From Variovorax sp. PMC12 (GTDB lineage Bacteria; Pseudomonadota; Gammaproteobacteria; Burkholderiales; Burkholderiaceae_C), in assembly GCF_003019815.1 (NCBI RefSeq), contig NZ_CP027773.1, positions 5,325,501 to 5,389,500 on the forward strand: DNA of 64,000 nt, given 5' to 3'. Both the position numbers and the translations under genes were made by a program. The first letter of the stretch is position 1. Each line of letters begins with the position of its first letter. Below the pieces are notes generated by a model. The model ran no database searches and had not been told where the DNA came from. It saw nothing but the letters and a program-made list of their open reading frames with translations. Positions 1 to 8,619 of the stretch are shown here, in pieces.

Positions 1-1
1 C

Positions 2-1084
2 AACCCGCAGACCATCAAGACGATGCGCGCGGGCATGGTGGGCGTGGGCTTCAAGGCGCAGCGCCTGGCCAACGACCTGCTGCGCGGCCTCGCGAAGAAG
101 CAGACCGCCGCGCCCCCGGCGTCGCTGGGCGCGGCGCCCATCAAAGAGCAGGTGATCCACTTCATCAACAAGAAGATGCCGGGCGGCCTGCCCAAGCAGA
201 CGGCGCGCGCGCTGCTCGACATCGAGGATGCCGACTACGTGCCGATCATCCGCAACCCGAAGGCCACCACCTCGGAGACCGAGGCGGTCTTCTACTTCCC
301 GGGGTGCGGTTCGGAGCGGCTGTTCTCGCAGGTGGGGCTGGCCACGCAGGCCATGCTGTGGCATGTGGGCGTGCAGACCGTGCTGCCGCCGGGCTACCTG
401 TGCTGCGGATATCCGCAGCGCGGCAGCGGCCAGTTCGACAAGGCCGAGAAGATGATCACGGACAACCGCGTGCTCTTCCACCGCGTGGCCAACACGCTCA
501 ACTACCTCGACATCAAGACGGTGGTGGTGAGCTGCGGCACTTGCTACGACCAGCTGCAGGGCTACCAGTTCGACAAGATCTTCCCGGGCTGCCGCATCAT
601 CGACATCCACGAGTACCTGCTCGAAAAGGGCATCACGCTGGCCGATGCCGGCGGTGGCGGCTACCTGTACCACGACCCCTGCCATTCGCCGATGAAGCAG
701 CAGGACCCGATGAAGACCGTGAAGGCGCTGGTCGGCGACAACGTGCTCAAGAACGACCGCTGCTGCGGCGAGTCGGGCACGCTGGGCGTTTCGCGGCCCG
801 ACATCTCCACGCAGATCCGCTTCCGCAAGGAAGAAGAGCTGAAGAAGGGCGAGGCCGCGCTGCGCGACAGCGGCAAGGTCGGCGCACAGGACAACGTGAA
901 GATCCTCACCAGCTGCCCGAGCTGCCTGCAGGGCCTCTCGCGCTACGGCAACGACCTGAACAACGGCCTGCTCGAAGCCGACTACATCGTGGTCGAGATG
1001 GCCAACAAGATCCTCGGCGCCGACTGGATGCCCACCTACGTGGCGGCCGCCAACCAGGGCGGCATCGAGCGGGTGCTGGTATGA
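2..1084 (+). CDS. C-terminal part of a large Fe-S/flavin oxidoreductase (CCG domains), 5' end outside window
   Basis: The reading frame is open from base 2, so the window starts inside the gene and the true start is missing; the first in-frame ATG at 23 is unlikely to be the start. The visible part holds two cysteine-rich CCG domains, as in GlcF and heterodisulfide reductase subunits. The first has FPGCGS, CCGYP and SCGTC, the second HDPCHS, CCGESG and SCPSC. Such domains bind an Fe-S cluster and pass electrons. In betaproteobacteria this C-terminus usually ends a protein of more than 1,000 residues with an FAD-linked oxidase domain and DUF3683, placed before HIT and DUF971 genes exactly as here. 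The substrate, probably a 2-hydroxy acid, is inferred. The stop overlaps the next start by four bases. Confidence 0.85.
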   Translation, partial: NPQTIKTMRAGMVGVGFKAQRLANDLLRGLAKKQTAAPPASLGAAPIKEQVIHFINKKMPGGLPKQTARALLDIEDADYVPIIRNPKATTSETEAVFYFPGCGSERLFSQVGLATQAMLWHVGVQTVLPPGYLCCGYPQRGSGQFDKAEKMITDNRVLFHRVANTLNYLDIKTVVVSCGTCYDQLQGYQFDKIFPGCRIIDIHEYLLEKGITLADAGGGGYLYHDPCHSPMKQQDPMKTVKALVGDNVLKNDRCCGESGTLGVSRPDISTQIRFRKEEELKKGEAALRDSGKVGAQDNVKILTSCPSCLQGLSRYGNDLNNGLLEADYIVVEMANKILGADWMPTYVAAANQGGIERVLV

Positions 1085-1527
1085 CGGGGGCGGCGCGGCA
1101 AGGCTGCGTGCTCTGCGAAGGCCCGGGCGGGCGCCTCGTGTTCGAGGGCGCGAAGCTGCGCGTCATCCATGCGGAGGAGGCGGGCTTCCCGGCCTTCTAT
1201 CGCGTGGTCTGGCGCGACCATGCGGCGGAGTTCTCCGACCTGGACGCAGCCGATCGCGTGCTGTGCATGGAGGCGGTGGCCGTGGTCGAGCAATGCATGC
1301 GCGAGCGGCTCAAGCCCGCCAAGATGAACATCGCCGCGCTCGGCAACATGGTGCCGCATCTGCATTGGCACGTGATCGCGCGCTTTGCCGGCGACAGCCA
1401 TTTCCCCGGCTCCGTGTGGGCTCCGGCGCAGCGCGAGCGCAATGCGGCACACGAGGCGGAGATCGCCTCGCAGCTGCAGGCCCTGGAGGCTGCGATGATC
1501 GAGCGACTGGGCACAAGGAATTTCTGA
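1081..1527 (+). CDS. HIT family protein
   Basis: A 148-residue protein of the histidine triad superfamily, whose members are small nucleotide hydrolases or transferases. The triad is clear: HLHWHV at residues 93-98, with His93, His95 and His97, followed by a basic and aromatic stretch. The ATG overlaps the stop of the preceding oxidoreductase (ATGA), and its own stop overlaps the next ATG (TGATG), so the three genes are translationally coupled. CxxC near residues 9-12 (CVLC) resembles the metal-binding N-terminus seen in some HIT proteins. The physiological nucleotide substrate cannot be told from sequence. Confidence 0.88.
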   Translation: MTGAARQGCVLCEGPGGRLVFEGAKLRVIHAEEAGFPAFYRVVWRDHAAEFSDLDAADRVLCMEAVAVVEQCMRERLKPAKMNIAALGNMVPHLHWHVIARFAGDSHFPGSVWAPAQRERNAAHEAEIASQLQALEAAMIERLGTRNF

Positions 1528-1940
1528 TGGCAGGCTTGAAACCGGGCGCACCGACGCCGCAATCGATCACCGTTCACGGCCAGTCGCGCGTGCTCGAGGT
1601 GGGCTTCTCGGACGGCGCGAGCTTTCGCATTCCCTTCGAGCTGATGCGCATCTACTCGCCTTCGGCCGAAGTGCAGGGCCATGGCCCGGGCCAGGAAATA
1701 CTGCAGACCGGCAAGCGCGACGTGGAGCTGGTCGACCTCGAAGCCGTGGGCAACTATGCCGTGCAGCCGACCTTCAGCGACGGCCACAACACTGGCATCT
1801 ACTCGTGGGACCTGCTCTACGAACTGGGCGCGAAGCAGGCCGAGCTGTGGGCCACTTACGAGCAGAGGCTGGCCGCTGCAGGCGTCGATCGCGACGCGCC
1901 GATGATCGAGCAGGGCGGGCACGGCTGCAGCAGCCACTGA
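1527..1940 (+). CDS. DUF971 family protein (gamma-butyrobetaine hydroxylase-like N-terminal domain)
   Basis: A 137-residue protein with the DUF971 fold, also found at the N-terminus of gamma-butyrobetaine hydroxylase and in some Fe-S assembly-linked proteins. Visible family signs are the FSDG and PFELMR segments near the N-terminus, AVQPTFSDGH around residue 73 and GIYSWDLLYELG around residue 85. The C-terminus ends in an unusual HGCSSH that could bind metal, but this is speculation. It starts within the stop codon of the HIT gene and ends 113 bp before ubiE, so it probably closes the upstream operon. No enzymatic role is established. Confidence 0.8.
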   Translation: MAGLKPGAPTPQSITVHGQSRVLEVGFSDGASFRIPFELMRIYSPSAEVQGHGPGQEILQTGKRDVELVDLEAVGNYAVQPTFSDGHNTGIYSWDLLYELGAKQAELWATYEQRLAAAGVDRDAPMIEQGGHGCSSH

Positions 1941-2053
1941 GCTGGAGCCATGGCCCTACGCCCGTAAAGGGCGGGCGGAAAAAGCAACAAATGTCCGCCG
2001 TGCGTGCGGGGTCGTCGGCTTGATGTGAAGGCTTCCGGCCTAACATCGGTTGC

Positions 2054-2785
2054 ATGAGCACCACACACTTCGGCTTCGAAACAGTCGACGAAAGCGAGAA
2101 GGCGAAACGCGTACGCGGCGTCTTCGACTCGGTCGCCTCGCGCTACGACGTCATGAACGACCTGATGTCCGCGGGCCTGCACCGTGCATGGAAGGCCTAC
2201 ACCGTGATGGTCGCGAACGTGGGCGAAGGCTCGCGTGTCCTCGACATCGCGGGCGGCACCGGCGACCTCGCCCTGGCCTTCGCCAAGAAGGTCGGCGCCA
2301 CCGGCGAGGTGGTCCACACCGACATCAACGAAGCCATGCTGCGCACCGGCCGCGACCGATTGCTCGACGCCGGCGTGTCGTTGCCCACGATGGTCTGCGA
2401 CGCCGAGAAGCTGCCTTTCCCCGACAACCACTTCGACGTGGTCACCGTGGCCTTCGGCCTGCGCAACATGACCCACAAGGACATCGCGCTGAAAGAGATG
2501 AACCGCGTGCTCAAGCCGCGCGGCAAGCTGCTCGTGCTGGAGTTCTCGAAGGTCGCCAAGCCGCTGGCCAAGGCCTACGACTGGTACTCCTTCAACGTGC
2601 TGCCGCGCCTGGGCAAGCTCGTGGCCGGCGACGACGCGAGCTATCGCTACCTGGCCGAATCCATCCGGATGCACCCCTCGCAAGAGGAGCTCAAGACCCT
2701 CATGAAAGAGGGCGGTTTCGGACATGTGGACTATCACAACATGACTGGTGGCATCGCCGCCCTCCATGTTGGAATCAAATGTTGA
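2054..2785 (+). CDS. ubiE: Demethylmenaquinone/2-methoxy-6-polyprenyl-1,4-benzoquinol methyltransferase UbiE
   Basis: A class I SAM-dependent C-methyltransferase of 243 residues, full length for UbiE. It methylates the benzoquinol ring in ubiquinone synthesis (and demethylmenaquinone where present). SAM motif I is VLDIAGGTGD at residues 62-71. The UbiE signatures YDVMNDLMS near residue 31 and RVLKPRGKL near residue 150 are present, as is the C-terminal MTGGI-xA-LH segment. It heads a run with a Tim44-like gene, ubiJ and ubiB, so the neighbourhood supports a ubiquinone role. The 113-bp upstream gap probably carries its promoter. Confidence 0.96.
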   Translation: MSTTHFGFETVDESEKAKRVRGVFDSVASRYDVMNDLMSAGLHRAWKAYTVMVANVGEGSRVLDIAGGTGDLALAFAKKVGATGEVVHTDINEAMLRTGRDRLLDAGVSLPTMVCDAEKLPFPDNHFDVVTVAFGLRNMTHKDIALKEMNRVLKPRGKLLVLEFSKVAKPLAKAYDWYSFNVLPRLGKLVAGDDASYRYLAESIRMHPSQEELKTLMKEGGFGHVDYHNMTGGIAALHVGIKC

Positions 2786-2817
2786 TGAGGCGAATCTTTC
2801 GCTCAAGAGGAGACGAC

Positions 2818-3849
2818 ATGAAGAGTTTGGGTACTTTGTTCTTGGCGGTCGCGATGGTGCTGGGCAGTGTCCAGGCCGAAGCGGCCCGCATGGGTGGCGG
2901 CAAGTCGGTGGGACGCCAGTCGTCCAACGTGACGCAGCGCCAGGCCACTCCGCCGGCAGCGCCCGGCGCGCCCGCGCAGCAAGGCGCGTCCAACGCGGCA
3001 GCGGCCAAGCCCGGTGCCGCCGCTCCCGCGGCCGCCGCACCGAAGCGCCCCTGGGGTGCGATGCTCGGCGGCCTCGCGGCCGGCCTGGGCCTCGCATGGC
3101 TCGCAAATTCGCTCGGCCTCGGCGCGGGCTTCGGCAACATCCTGTTGATCGGCCTGCTCGTGCTGGCCGGCGTGGTGGCGTGGCGCATGATCAAGGCACG
3201 CTCGCAGCAAGCCTCGGGCGCCAGCCGCCAGGGCGGTTTCGCGTTCCAGGGCGCGGGCGCCAGCCCGAGCAATGCCAGCGCACCGGTGCAGTACAGCCCG
3301 GCCAACGTGGGCAACGACGCATCGGCACGCCCATGGGAGCGCAATGCGACCGCATTCGACGCGACGCCCGCCGCAGGCCACGGCAGCAGCCTTTCCGCAG
3401 CGGGTGCGGCGGCCGGCGGCAGCATGATCGGCTCGGCACTGGGTGGTTCGCAGTCGTGGGGCATTCCCGCCGGCTTCGACGTCGAGGGCTTCCTCGGCGC
3501 CGCCAAGCGCAACTTCGTGACGCTGCAGGACGCATGGGATCGCGCCGACGTGTCGATGCTGCGTTCCATGATGACTGACAGCATGGTCGACGAGATCCGC
3601 TCGCAGCTGGCCGACCGCGCCAGCCACACCGGCGGCGCGTCGAACAAGACCGAAGTCGTGATGCTCGACGCCAAGCTGCTCGGCATCGAGGAGCTGCCCG
3701 ACGCCTACATGGCGAGCGTGGAGTTCTCCGGCATGATCCGCGAAGACGCCTCGGCGGGCCCCGGCCCGTTCCGCGAAGTCTGGAACATGACCAAGCCCAT
3801 CAGCGGCACCAGCGGCTGGTTGGTTGCCGGCGTGCAGGCCCTGCAGTAA
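2818..3849 (+). CDS. Tim44-like domain protein, membrane-anchored and secreted N-terminus
   Basis: A 343-residue protein. The start at 2818 follows a good ribosome site (AAGAGGAGA) and gives a signal-like N-terminus (MKSLGTLFLAVAMVLGSVQA). Then comes a low-complexity Ala/Pro/Gly region (about residues 45-75), one or two hydrophobic segments rich in Gly/Leu/Ala (about residues 80-125), another flexible stretch, and a C-terminal Tim44-like domain (about residues 215-343, with GFDVEGFL, FREVWNMTK and SGWLVAGVQ). Tim44-like domains bind membranes. In betaproteobacteria the gene regularly sits between ubiE and ubiJ, but its function there is not established. A strong GC hairpin follows its stop. 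Confidence 0.85.
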   Translation: MKSLGTLFLAVAMVLGSVQAEAARMGGGKSVGRQSSNVTQRQATPPAAPGAPAQQGASNAAAAKPGAAAPAAAAPKRPWGAMLGGLAAGLGLAWLANSLGLGAGFGNILLIGLLVLAGVVAWRMIKARSQQASGASRQGGFAFQGAGASPSNASAPVQYSPANVGNDASARPWERNATAFDATPAAGHGSSLSAAGAAAGGSMIGSALGGSQSWGIPAGFDVEGFLGAAKRNFVTLQDAWDRADVSMLRSMMTDSMVDEIRSQLADRASHTGGASNKTEVVMLDAKLLGIEELPDAYMASVEFSGMIREDASAGPGPFREVWNMTKPISGTSGWLVAGVQALQ

Positions 3850-3857
3850 AAACCGGG

Positions 3858-3880
3858 CCGCGGCCGGCGCCCGGCCGCGG
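3858..3880 (+). terminator. GC-rich perfect hairpin after the Tim44-like gene
   Basis: Arms 3858-3867 (CCGCGGCCGG) and 3871-3880 (CCGGCCGCGG) are exact inverted repeats with a 3-nt loop, eight bases after the stop codon. There is no T-run after it, so it may act as an attenuator or RNA-stabilising hairpin rather than a classical intrinsic terminator. Confidence 0.5.
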
Positions 3881-3902
3881 TACAGACCGGATAATGGGGA
3901 CT

Positions 3903-4472
3903 ATGGCCACACCATCGTCCCCTTTTTCTTTTCTCGGCGACCTCTTCAATCGCATCGGCGAGCGCCTCCAGCCGCCGGACTGGGCAGTCCACGAGATCCA
4001 GCACCGCGCGGTCCTGTTCCTGAACCACGTGCTGCAGCAGGAGCCTGAAGCCCAGCAGCGGCTTCTGCGCCAGCAGGGGCGGGTGGTGCGCTTCCAGTGG
4101 CGCTTCGTGACCATGGAACTGGTGGCCACGCCGGCCGGCCTGATCGACCTGGCCCCGGCAGGCTCGGTGCCCGAGCTCACGCTCACCGTCACCGAAGATT
4201 CCCCCTTCGACATCGCCCGCGCCACGCTGCGCGGCGACAAGCCCTCCGTGCAGATCATCGGTGACGTGCAGCTGGCCGCAGAGGTCAACTGGCTGGTCGA
4301 TCACGTGCGCTGGGACATCGAGGACGACCTTGCCCGCGTGATCGGCGACGTGCCCGCGCACACGCTCGGCAACGCCGTGCGGCGCGTGGTGGGCGCGTTG
4401 CGCCAGTTCGTCGGCGACCGCACGGCGCGCGCCGGCGCTTCGACGACCGGCTCGGCGAGCAACGCCGAATGA
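3903..4472 (+). CDS. ubiJ: Ubiquinone biosynthesis accessory factor UbiJ (SCP2-like)
   Basis: A 189-residue protein matching UbiJ in length, context and layout. UbiJ has an N-terminal SCP2 sterol-carrier-like lipid-binding domain and works with UbiB and UbiK in the ubiquinone biosynthesis complex. The protein starts MATPSSPF and includes RFQWRFVTMELV and a C-terminal helical part. An in-frame ATG at 3894 is an alternative start. A GATAAT hexamer at 3890-3895 would, if it is a -10 box, put the RNA start at about the 3903 ATG, which would make this a leaderless message; this is only a hint. The stop overlaps the ubiB start (ATGA). Confidence 0.85.
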   Translation: MATPSSPFSFLGDLFNRIGERLQPPDWAVHEIQHRAVLFLNHVLQQEPEAQQRLLRQQGRVVRFQWRFVTMELVATPAGLIDLAPAGSVPELTLTVTEDSPFDIARATLRGDKPSVQIIGDVQLAAEVNWLVDHVRWDIEDDLARVIGDVPAHTLGNAVRRVVGALRQFVGDRTARAGASTTGSASNAE

Positions 4473-6034
4473 GGCGCTTCTATCGCGGCTTGTTCATCGT
4501 CTGGGTCGCGCTGCGGTACGGCCTCGACGAGCTCGTGCTCACGAGCTTCCAGAAGCCCTGGCTGCGCGTGGTCGCGCGCGTCGTGTCCGTTGGCCGCAAC
4601 CTCGACGCGCCGCGCGGCCAGCGGCTGCGCGAGGCGCTCGAAAGGCTCGGCCCCATCTTCGTGAAGTTCGGCCAGGTGCTGTCGACCCGGCGCGACCTGC
4701 TGCCGCCCGACATCGCCGACGAACTGGCCTTCCTGCAGGACCGCGTGCCGCCGTTCCCCTCGGCGGTGGCGATCGCCACCATCGAGCGCGCGTTCCGCCG
4801 TCCGGTGGGCGACGTGTTCGTGCAGTTCGACGAGACACCCATCGCCAGCGCATCGATCGCCCAGGTGCACTTCGCGACCATCCGCACCAACGAGGGCGAA
4901 CTGCGCGAGGTCGCGGTCAAGGTGCTGCGCCCCAACATGCGCGGCGTGATCGAGAAAGACCTGGCGCTCATGGCCATGATGGCCGGCTGGGTCGAGGGCC
5001 TCTCGGCCGATGGCAAGCGGCTGAAGCCGCGCGAGGTGGTCGGCGAGTTCGACAAATACCTGCACGACGAACTCGACCTGGTGCGCGAGGCCGCCAACGC
5101 GGCCCAGCTGCGCCGCAACATGTCAGAGCTCGACCTGGTGCTGATCCCCGAGATGTTCTGGGACTTCTGCCACCCTGAGGTCATCGTGATGGAGCGCATG
5201 AAGGGCGTGCCGATTGCGCAGATGGACCGCCTGCGCGCGGCCGGCGTCGACATTCCCAAGCTGGCGCGCGACGGCGTCACGATCTTCTTCACCCAGGTGT
5301 TCCGCGACGGCTTCTTCCATGCCGACATGCACCCCGGCAACATCCAGGTGAGCCTGGAGCCCGAGACCTTCGGGCGCTACATCTCGCTGGACTTCGGGAT
5401 CATCGGCACGCTGACCGAGTCGGACAAGGAATACCTGGCGCAGAACTTCGTGGCCTTCTTCCGGCGCGACTACAAGCGCGTGGCCGAATTGCACCTCGAA
5501 AGCGGCTGGGTGCCGGTGGGCACCCGCATCGACGAGCTGGAGGCGGCCATCCGCACCGTCTGCGAGCCGTACTTCGACCGGCCGCTGAAGGAAATCTCGC
5601 TGGGCATGGTGCTGATGCGCCTGTTCCAGACCTCGCGCCGCTTCCACGTCGAGATCCAGCCGCAGCTGGTGCTGCTGCAGAAGACGCTGCTCAACATCGA
5701 GGGCCTGGGCCGCAACATCGACCCCGAGCTCGACCTCTGGGCCACCGCCAAGCCTTTCCTCGAGAAGTGGATGGTCGACCAGATCGGCCCCAAGAAACTG
5801 TTCCAGCAGCTCCGGGCCGAAGCGCCCCGGTACGCCAAATTGCTGCCCCAATTGCCGCGGCTGCTGCACGATTTCCTCGAAAATCGGCCCGCCGACAACC
5901 GCCGCGAGCTGCTCGAACTGCTGGCCGAGCAGAAGCGCACGAATCGGTTGTTACAAACCATCGTCTACGGTGGCATAGGTTTTGTATTGGGGTTGCTCGC
6001 CATGCAGTTGCTGGTGCGCGTGCGTCTGTTCTAG
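4469..6034 (+). CDS. ubiB: Ubiquinone biosynthesis regulatory protein kinase-like UbiB
   Basis: A 521-residue member of the ABC1/ADCK/UbiB atypical kinase family, needed for coenzyme Q synthesis or lipid-precursor handling. The family KxGQ signature is seen as KFGQVLSTRRDLLP near residue 68. Ala-rich nucleotide-binding (SIAQVH near residue 131) and catalytic-type segments (HADMHPGNI near residue 286 and LDFGIIG near residue 307) follow. The last 25 residues form a transmembrane helix (GIGFVLGLLAMQLLV), as is usual for UbiB. It overlaps ubiJ by four bases, and the symporter gene begins 13 bp downstream behind an AGGAG site. Confidence 0.95.
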   Translation: MRRFYRGLFIVWVALRYGLDELVLTSFQKPWLRVVARVVSVGRNLDAPRGQRLREALERLGPIFVKFGQVLSTRRDLLPPDIADELAFLQDRVPPFPSAVAIATIERAFRRPVGDVFVQFDETPIASASIAQVHFATIRTNEGELREVAVKVLRPNMRGVIEKDLALMAMMAGWVEGLSADGKRLKPREVVGEFDKYLHDELDLVREAANAAQLRRNMSELDLVLIPEMFWDFCHPEVIVMERMKGVPIAQMDRLRAAGVDIPKLARDGVTIFFTQVFRDGFFHADMHPGNIQVSLEPETFGRYISLDFGIIGTLTESDKEYLAQNFVAFFRRDYKRVAELHLESGWVPVGTRIDELEAAIRTVCEPYFDRPLKEISLGMVLMRLFQTSRRFHVEIQPQLVLLQKTLLNIEGLGRNIDPELDLWATAKPFLEKWMVDQIGPKKLFQQLRAEAPRYAKLLPQLPRLLHDFLENRPADNRRELLELLAEQKRTNRLLQTIVYGGIGFVLGLLAMQLLVRVRLF

Positions 6035-6047
6035 AGGAGTTTCCGTC

Positions 6048-7499
6048 GTGCTGCTGACGTTGGTCATCGTCTATCTGCTTGTCACCATCGCGATCGGCCT
6101 CTACGCCGCCAAGCGGGTGAAGAACACCACCGACTTCGCCATTGCCGGACGGCACCTGCCGCTTTTCATGATCGTCACGACCACGTTCGCCACGTGGTTC
6201 GGCTCCGAAACGGTGCTCGGCATCCCGGCCAAGTTCATCGAAGGCGGGCTCAATGGCGTGGTCGAGGACCCCTTCGGCGCGGGCACCTGCCTGATCCTGG
6301 TGGGCCTGTTCTTCGCGGGCAAGCTCTACCGCATGACCCTGCTGACCATCAGCGACTACTACCGCGAGCGCTACGGCCGCGGCGTGGAAGTGGCGTGTTC
6401 GCTGATCATCATGCTGAGCTACCTGGGCTGGGTGTCGGCGCAGGTCACGGCGCTGGGGCTGGTGTTCAACCTGCTGTCGGCCGGCGTCATCAGCATCCCG
6501 ATGGGCATGGTGATCGGCGTGATCTCGATCCTGGCCTATACGCTGTTCGGCGGCATGTGGTCGGTGGCCGTGACCGACTTCATCCAGATGATCATCCTGG
6601 TGGCCGGCCTGGCGGTGATCGCCATGTTCGCGGGCTCCATGGCCGGCGGCGCCGACAAGGTGGTGGCCTTCGCGGTCAGCAAGGACCTGTTCAAGTTCTG
6701 GCCCGAGCCCAGCTGGCACGACATGGTGTTCTTCTTCGCGGCCGCCATCACCATGATGCTCGGCTCCATTCCGCAGCAGGACGTGTTCCAGCGCGTGATG
6801 TCGGCCAACAGCGTGAAGGCGGCCACGCGCGGCCCGGTCATCGGCGGCCTGGCGTACATCCTGTTCGCCTTCGTGCCGATGTTCCTGGTGGCCAGCGCGC
6901 TGCTGATCATGCCGGAGCAGACCGCCACGCTGCTGAAGGAAGATCCGCAGAAGGTGCTGCCCACGCTGGTGCTGCAGAAGATGCCGTTCGTGATGCAGGT
7001 GCTGTTCTTCGGCGCGCTGCTGTCGGCCATCAAGTCGACCGCCTCGGCCACCTTGCTGGCGCCCAGCGTCACTTTCACCGAGAACATCTGGCGCCAGTTC
7101 CGCCCGGCCGGCACCGACCGCCAGAACCTCATGACGATGCGCATCACGGTGCTGCTGTTCAGCGCCGCGGTGCTGGCCTACGCCATCCGCATGCAGGGCA
7201 CGCCGATCTACGAGCTGGTGTCGGGCGCCTACCAGGTGCCGCTGGTGGGGGCCTTCGTGCCGCTGGTCTGCGGCCTCTACTGGCGCCGCGCCACCACGCA
7301 GGGCGCCATCGCCTCCATTGCGCTGGGCATCGGCGTGTGGCTGCTGTTCCTGGCCGTGCCGGCCTGGGGCGCGGTGTTCCCGGCGCAACTGGCTGGCGTG
7401 CTGTGCTCGTTCGCGGGCATGGTGGCCGGCTCGCTGCTGCCGCAATGGGTAGTGGACACTCACACGCCGCATCGGCCTTTGGCCACGGAACCGGCCTGA
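6048..7499 (+). CDS. Sodium:solute symporter family protein (SSS)
   Basis: A 483-residue inner-membrane protein with about 12-13 hydrophobic segments, typical of the Na+/solute symporter family. The GTG at 6048 is taken as start because AGGAG lies at 6035-6039, just after the ubiB stop, and the first residues (LLTLVIVYLLVTIAIGLY) make the first helix. Family marks include the TDFAIAGR segment near residue 25, the FGSETVLGIPAKF stretch near residue 50 and TLTISDYYRERYGR near residue 95. The solute is unknown. Tight spacing suggests transcription with ubiB. A terminator-like hairpin follows. Confidence 0.88.
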   Translation: MLLTLVIVYLLVTIAIGLYAAKRVKNTTDFAIAGRHLPLFMIVTTTFATWFGSETVLGIPAKFIEGGLNGVVEDPFGAGTCLILVGLFFAGKLYRMTLLTISDYYRERYGRGVEVACSLIIMLSYLGWVSAQVTALGLVFNLLSAGVISIPMGMVIGVISILAYTLFGGMWSVAVTDFIQMIILVAGLAVIAMFAGSMAGGADKVVAFAVSKDLFKFWPEPSWHDMVFFFAAAITMMLGSIPQQDVFQRVMSANSVKAATRGPVIGGLAYILFAFVPMFLVASALLIMPEQTATLLKEDPQKVLPTLVLQKMPFVMQVLFFGALLSAIKSTASATLLAPSVTFTENIWRQFRPAGTDRQNLMTMRITVLLFSAAVLAYAIRMQGTPIYELVSGAYQVPLVGAFVPLVCGLYWRRATTQGAIASIALGIGVWLLFLAVPAWGAVFPAQLAGVLCSFAGMVAGSLLPQWVVDTHTPHRPLATEPA

Positions 7500-7505
7500 G
7501 ACTGA

Positions 7506-7527
7506 GGCCCGGCGCCCATGCCGGGCC
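7506..7527 (+). terminator. Hairpin after symporter gene
   Basis: Arms 7506-7513 (GGCCCGGC) and 7520-7527 (GCCGGGCC) pair perfectly across a 6-nt loop, six bases past the symporter stop. Only a short pyrimidine-poor tail follows, so termination strength is uncertain. Confidence 0.5.
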
Positions 7528-7547
7528 CTGTTCGGCGGGGGCGCCCC

Positions 7548-7553
7548 TATAAT
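7548..7553 (+). promoter_or_regulatory. -10 box upstream of FmdB-DUF502-aspS
   Basis: A perfect TATAAT hexamer lies 52 bp before the FmdB-type start codon and directly after the upstream hairpin. No convincing -35 box was found at 16-18 bp spacing, so assignment rests on the -10 and its position between a terminator and an operon. Confidence 0.5.
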
Positions 7554-7604
7554 CGAGGGCTTTGCGAGCGGCAGCTGCGCCGCTTTTTCCCCACCCGATT
7601 TCCC

Positions 7605-7940
7605 ATGCCCATCTACGCCTACAAGTGCAGTGCCTGCGGCTTTGCCAAAGACGCTTTGCAGAAGATGTCCGACGCGCCCCTGAAGGTGTGCCCGGCGTGC
7701 GGCGCGAGCGCGTTCGAGAAACAGGTCACCGCCGCCGGCTTCCAGCTCAAGGGCTCGGGCTGGTACGTGACCGACTTCCGCGATGGCGGCGGCAAGAAGT
7801 CCGAGCCCGCCACGGCGCCCGCCTCGGGCGACGGCGCCAAGCCCGCCGATTCCGCGCCGGCCGCGTCCTCGCCCACCGCCGCCCCGAGCCCCGCTCCGGC
7901 GGCCCCGGCGCCCGCGCCGGCCCCCGCAAGCAGCGACTGA
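7605..7940 (+). CDS. FmdB-type zinc ribbon protein
   Basis: A 111-residue protein with an N-terminal zinc ribbon: MPIYAYKC followed by CxxC pairs Cys8/Cys11 and Cys29/Cys32. This is the FmdB/CxxC_CXXC_SSSS family of putative regulators. Residues 40-65 complete the family domain (FQLKGSGWYVTDFRDGG). The rest (about residues 70-111) is an Ala/Pro/Ser-rich low-complexity tail that is probably disordered. In Burkholderiales the gene regularly precedes DUF502 and aspS, as here with a 9-bp gap. The molecular role is unproven. Confidence 0.88.
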   Translation: MPIYAYKCSACGFAKDALQKMSDAPLKVCPACGASAFEKQVTAAGFQLKGSGWYVTDFRDGGGKKSEPATAPASGDGAKPADSAPAASSPTAAPSPAPAAPAPAPAPASSD

Positions 7941-7949
7941 TCGGCCGCC

Positions 7950-8582
7950 ATGCTCGCCTTGCGCAAATGGTTGTTCTCCGGCTTGCTGGTGATCGTTCCG
8001 CTGTTCATCACCCTGGCGGTGCTGAAGTGGATCATCGACACGCTGGACCAGACGCTCTGGGTGCTGCCCGGCGCCTGGCAGCGCTGGCTGTACGAAAACA
8101 ACATCCGCGGGCTGGGCGTGCTGCTCACGCTGGCCATCCTGCTGGTGGTCGGTGCCATTGCGAGCAACTTCGTGGGCAAGCGCCTGCTGGGCTGGGGCGA
8201 TGCAGTGGTGCGCCGCATTCCGGTCGTGCGTTCCATCTATTCCAGCGTCAAGCAGGTCTCGGACACGCTGTTCTCCGAAAACGGCAATGCGTTCCGCACG
8301 GCAGTGCTGATCCAGTGGCCGCGCGAAAACGTCTGGACCATCGCCTTCGTGACCGGCGCGCCGGGCAACGAGGTGGCCACGCACCTGGGCAACGAAGACT
8401 TCCTCAGCGTCTACGTGCCCACCACGCCCAACCCCACGGGCGGCTACTTCGTGATGCTCAAGCGCAGCGACTGCATCGAACTCAGGATGAGCGTGGACGA
8501 AGCGCTCAAGTACATCGTCTCGATGGGGGTGGTCGTTCCCGGCGGCCCCGCCGTGCTGGCGACCAAGCCATCCAACTCATAA
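7950..8582 (+). CDS. DUF502 family inner-membrane protein
   Basis: A 210-residue membrane protein with two strong N-terminal transmembrane segments (around residues 8-30 and 50-72) and a cytoplasmic or periplasmic C-terminal domain. Family features are IPVVRSIYSSVKQV near residue 90 and VYVPTTPNPTGGYF near residue 155. The family is widespread and its role is unknown. The start lies 9 bp after the FmdB-type gene and aspS begins 37 bp downstream, so the three are probably one operon. Confidence 0.87.
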   Translation: MLALRKWLFSGLLVIVPLFITLAVLKWIIDTLDQTLWVLPGAWQRWLYENNIRGLGVLLTLAILLVVGAIASNFVGKRLLGWGDAVVRRIPVVRSIYSSVKQVSDTLFSENGNAFRTAVLIQWPRENVWTIAFVTGAPGNEVATHLGNEDFLSVYVPTTPNPTGGYFVMLKRSDCIELRMSVDEALKYIVSMGVVVPGGPAVLATKPSNS

Positions 8583-8619
8583 AAACGAACGCGCCGCCAA
8601 GGCGCCGGAAGTCCTCTCT

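Noticed and set aside
2050..2817. A 5' extension of the Tim44-like frame through ubiE
   Set aside because: It reads ubiE in another frame with Arg/His-rich nonsense; the ATG at 2818 with a ribosome site and signal-like N-terminus is better.
1856..3106. A 416-codon minus-strand frame across ubiE
   Set aside because: It lies antisense to ubiE and the Tim44-like gene and shows no family features.
5691..8384. An 897-codon open frame on the minus strand
   Set aside because: It lies antisense to ubiB, the symporter, FmdB and DUF502 genes, has low-complexity His/Arg/Gly composition and is a shadow typical of high-GC DNA.
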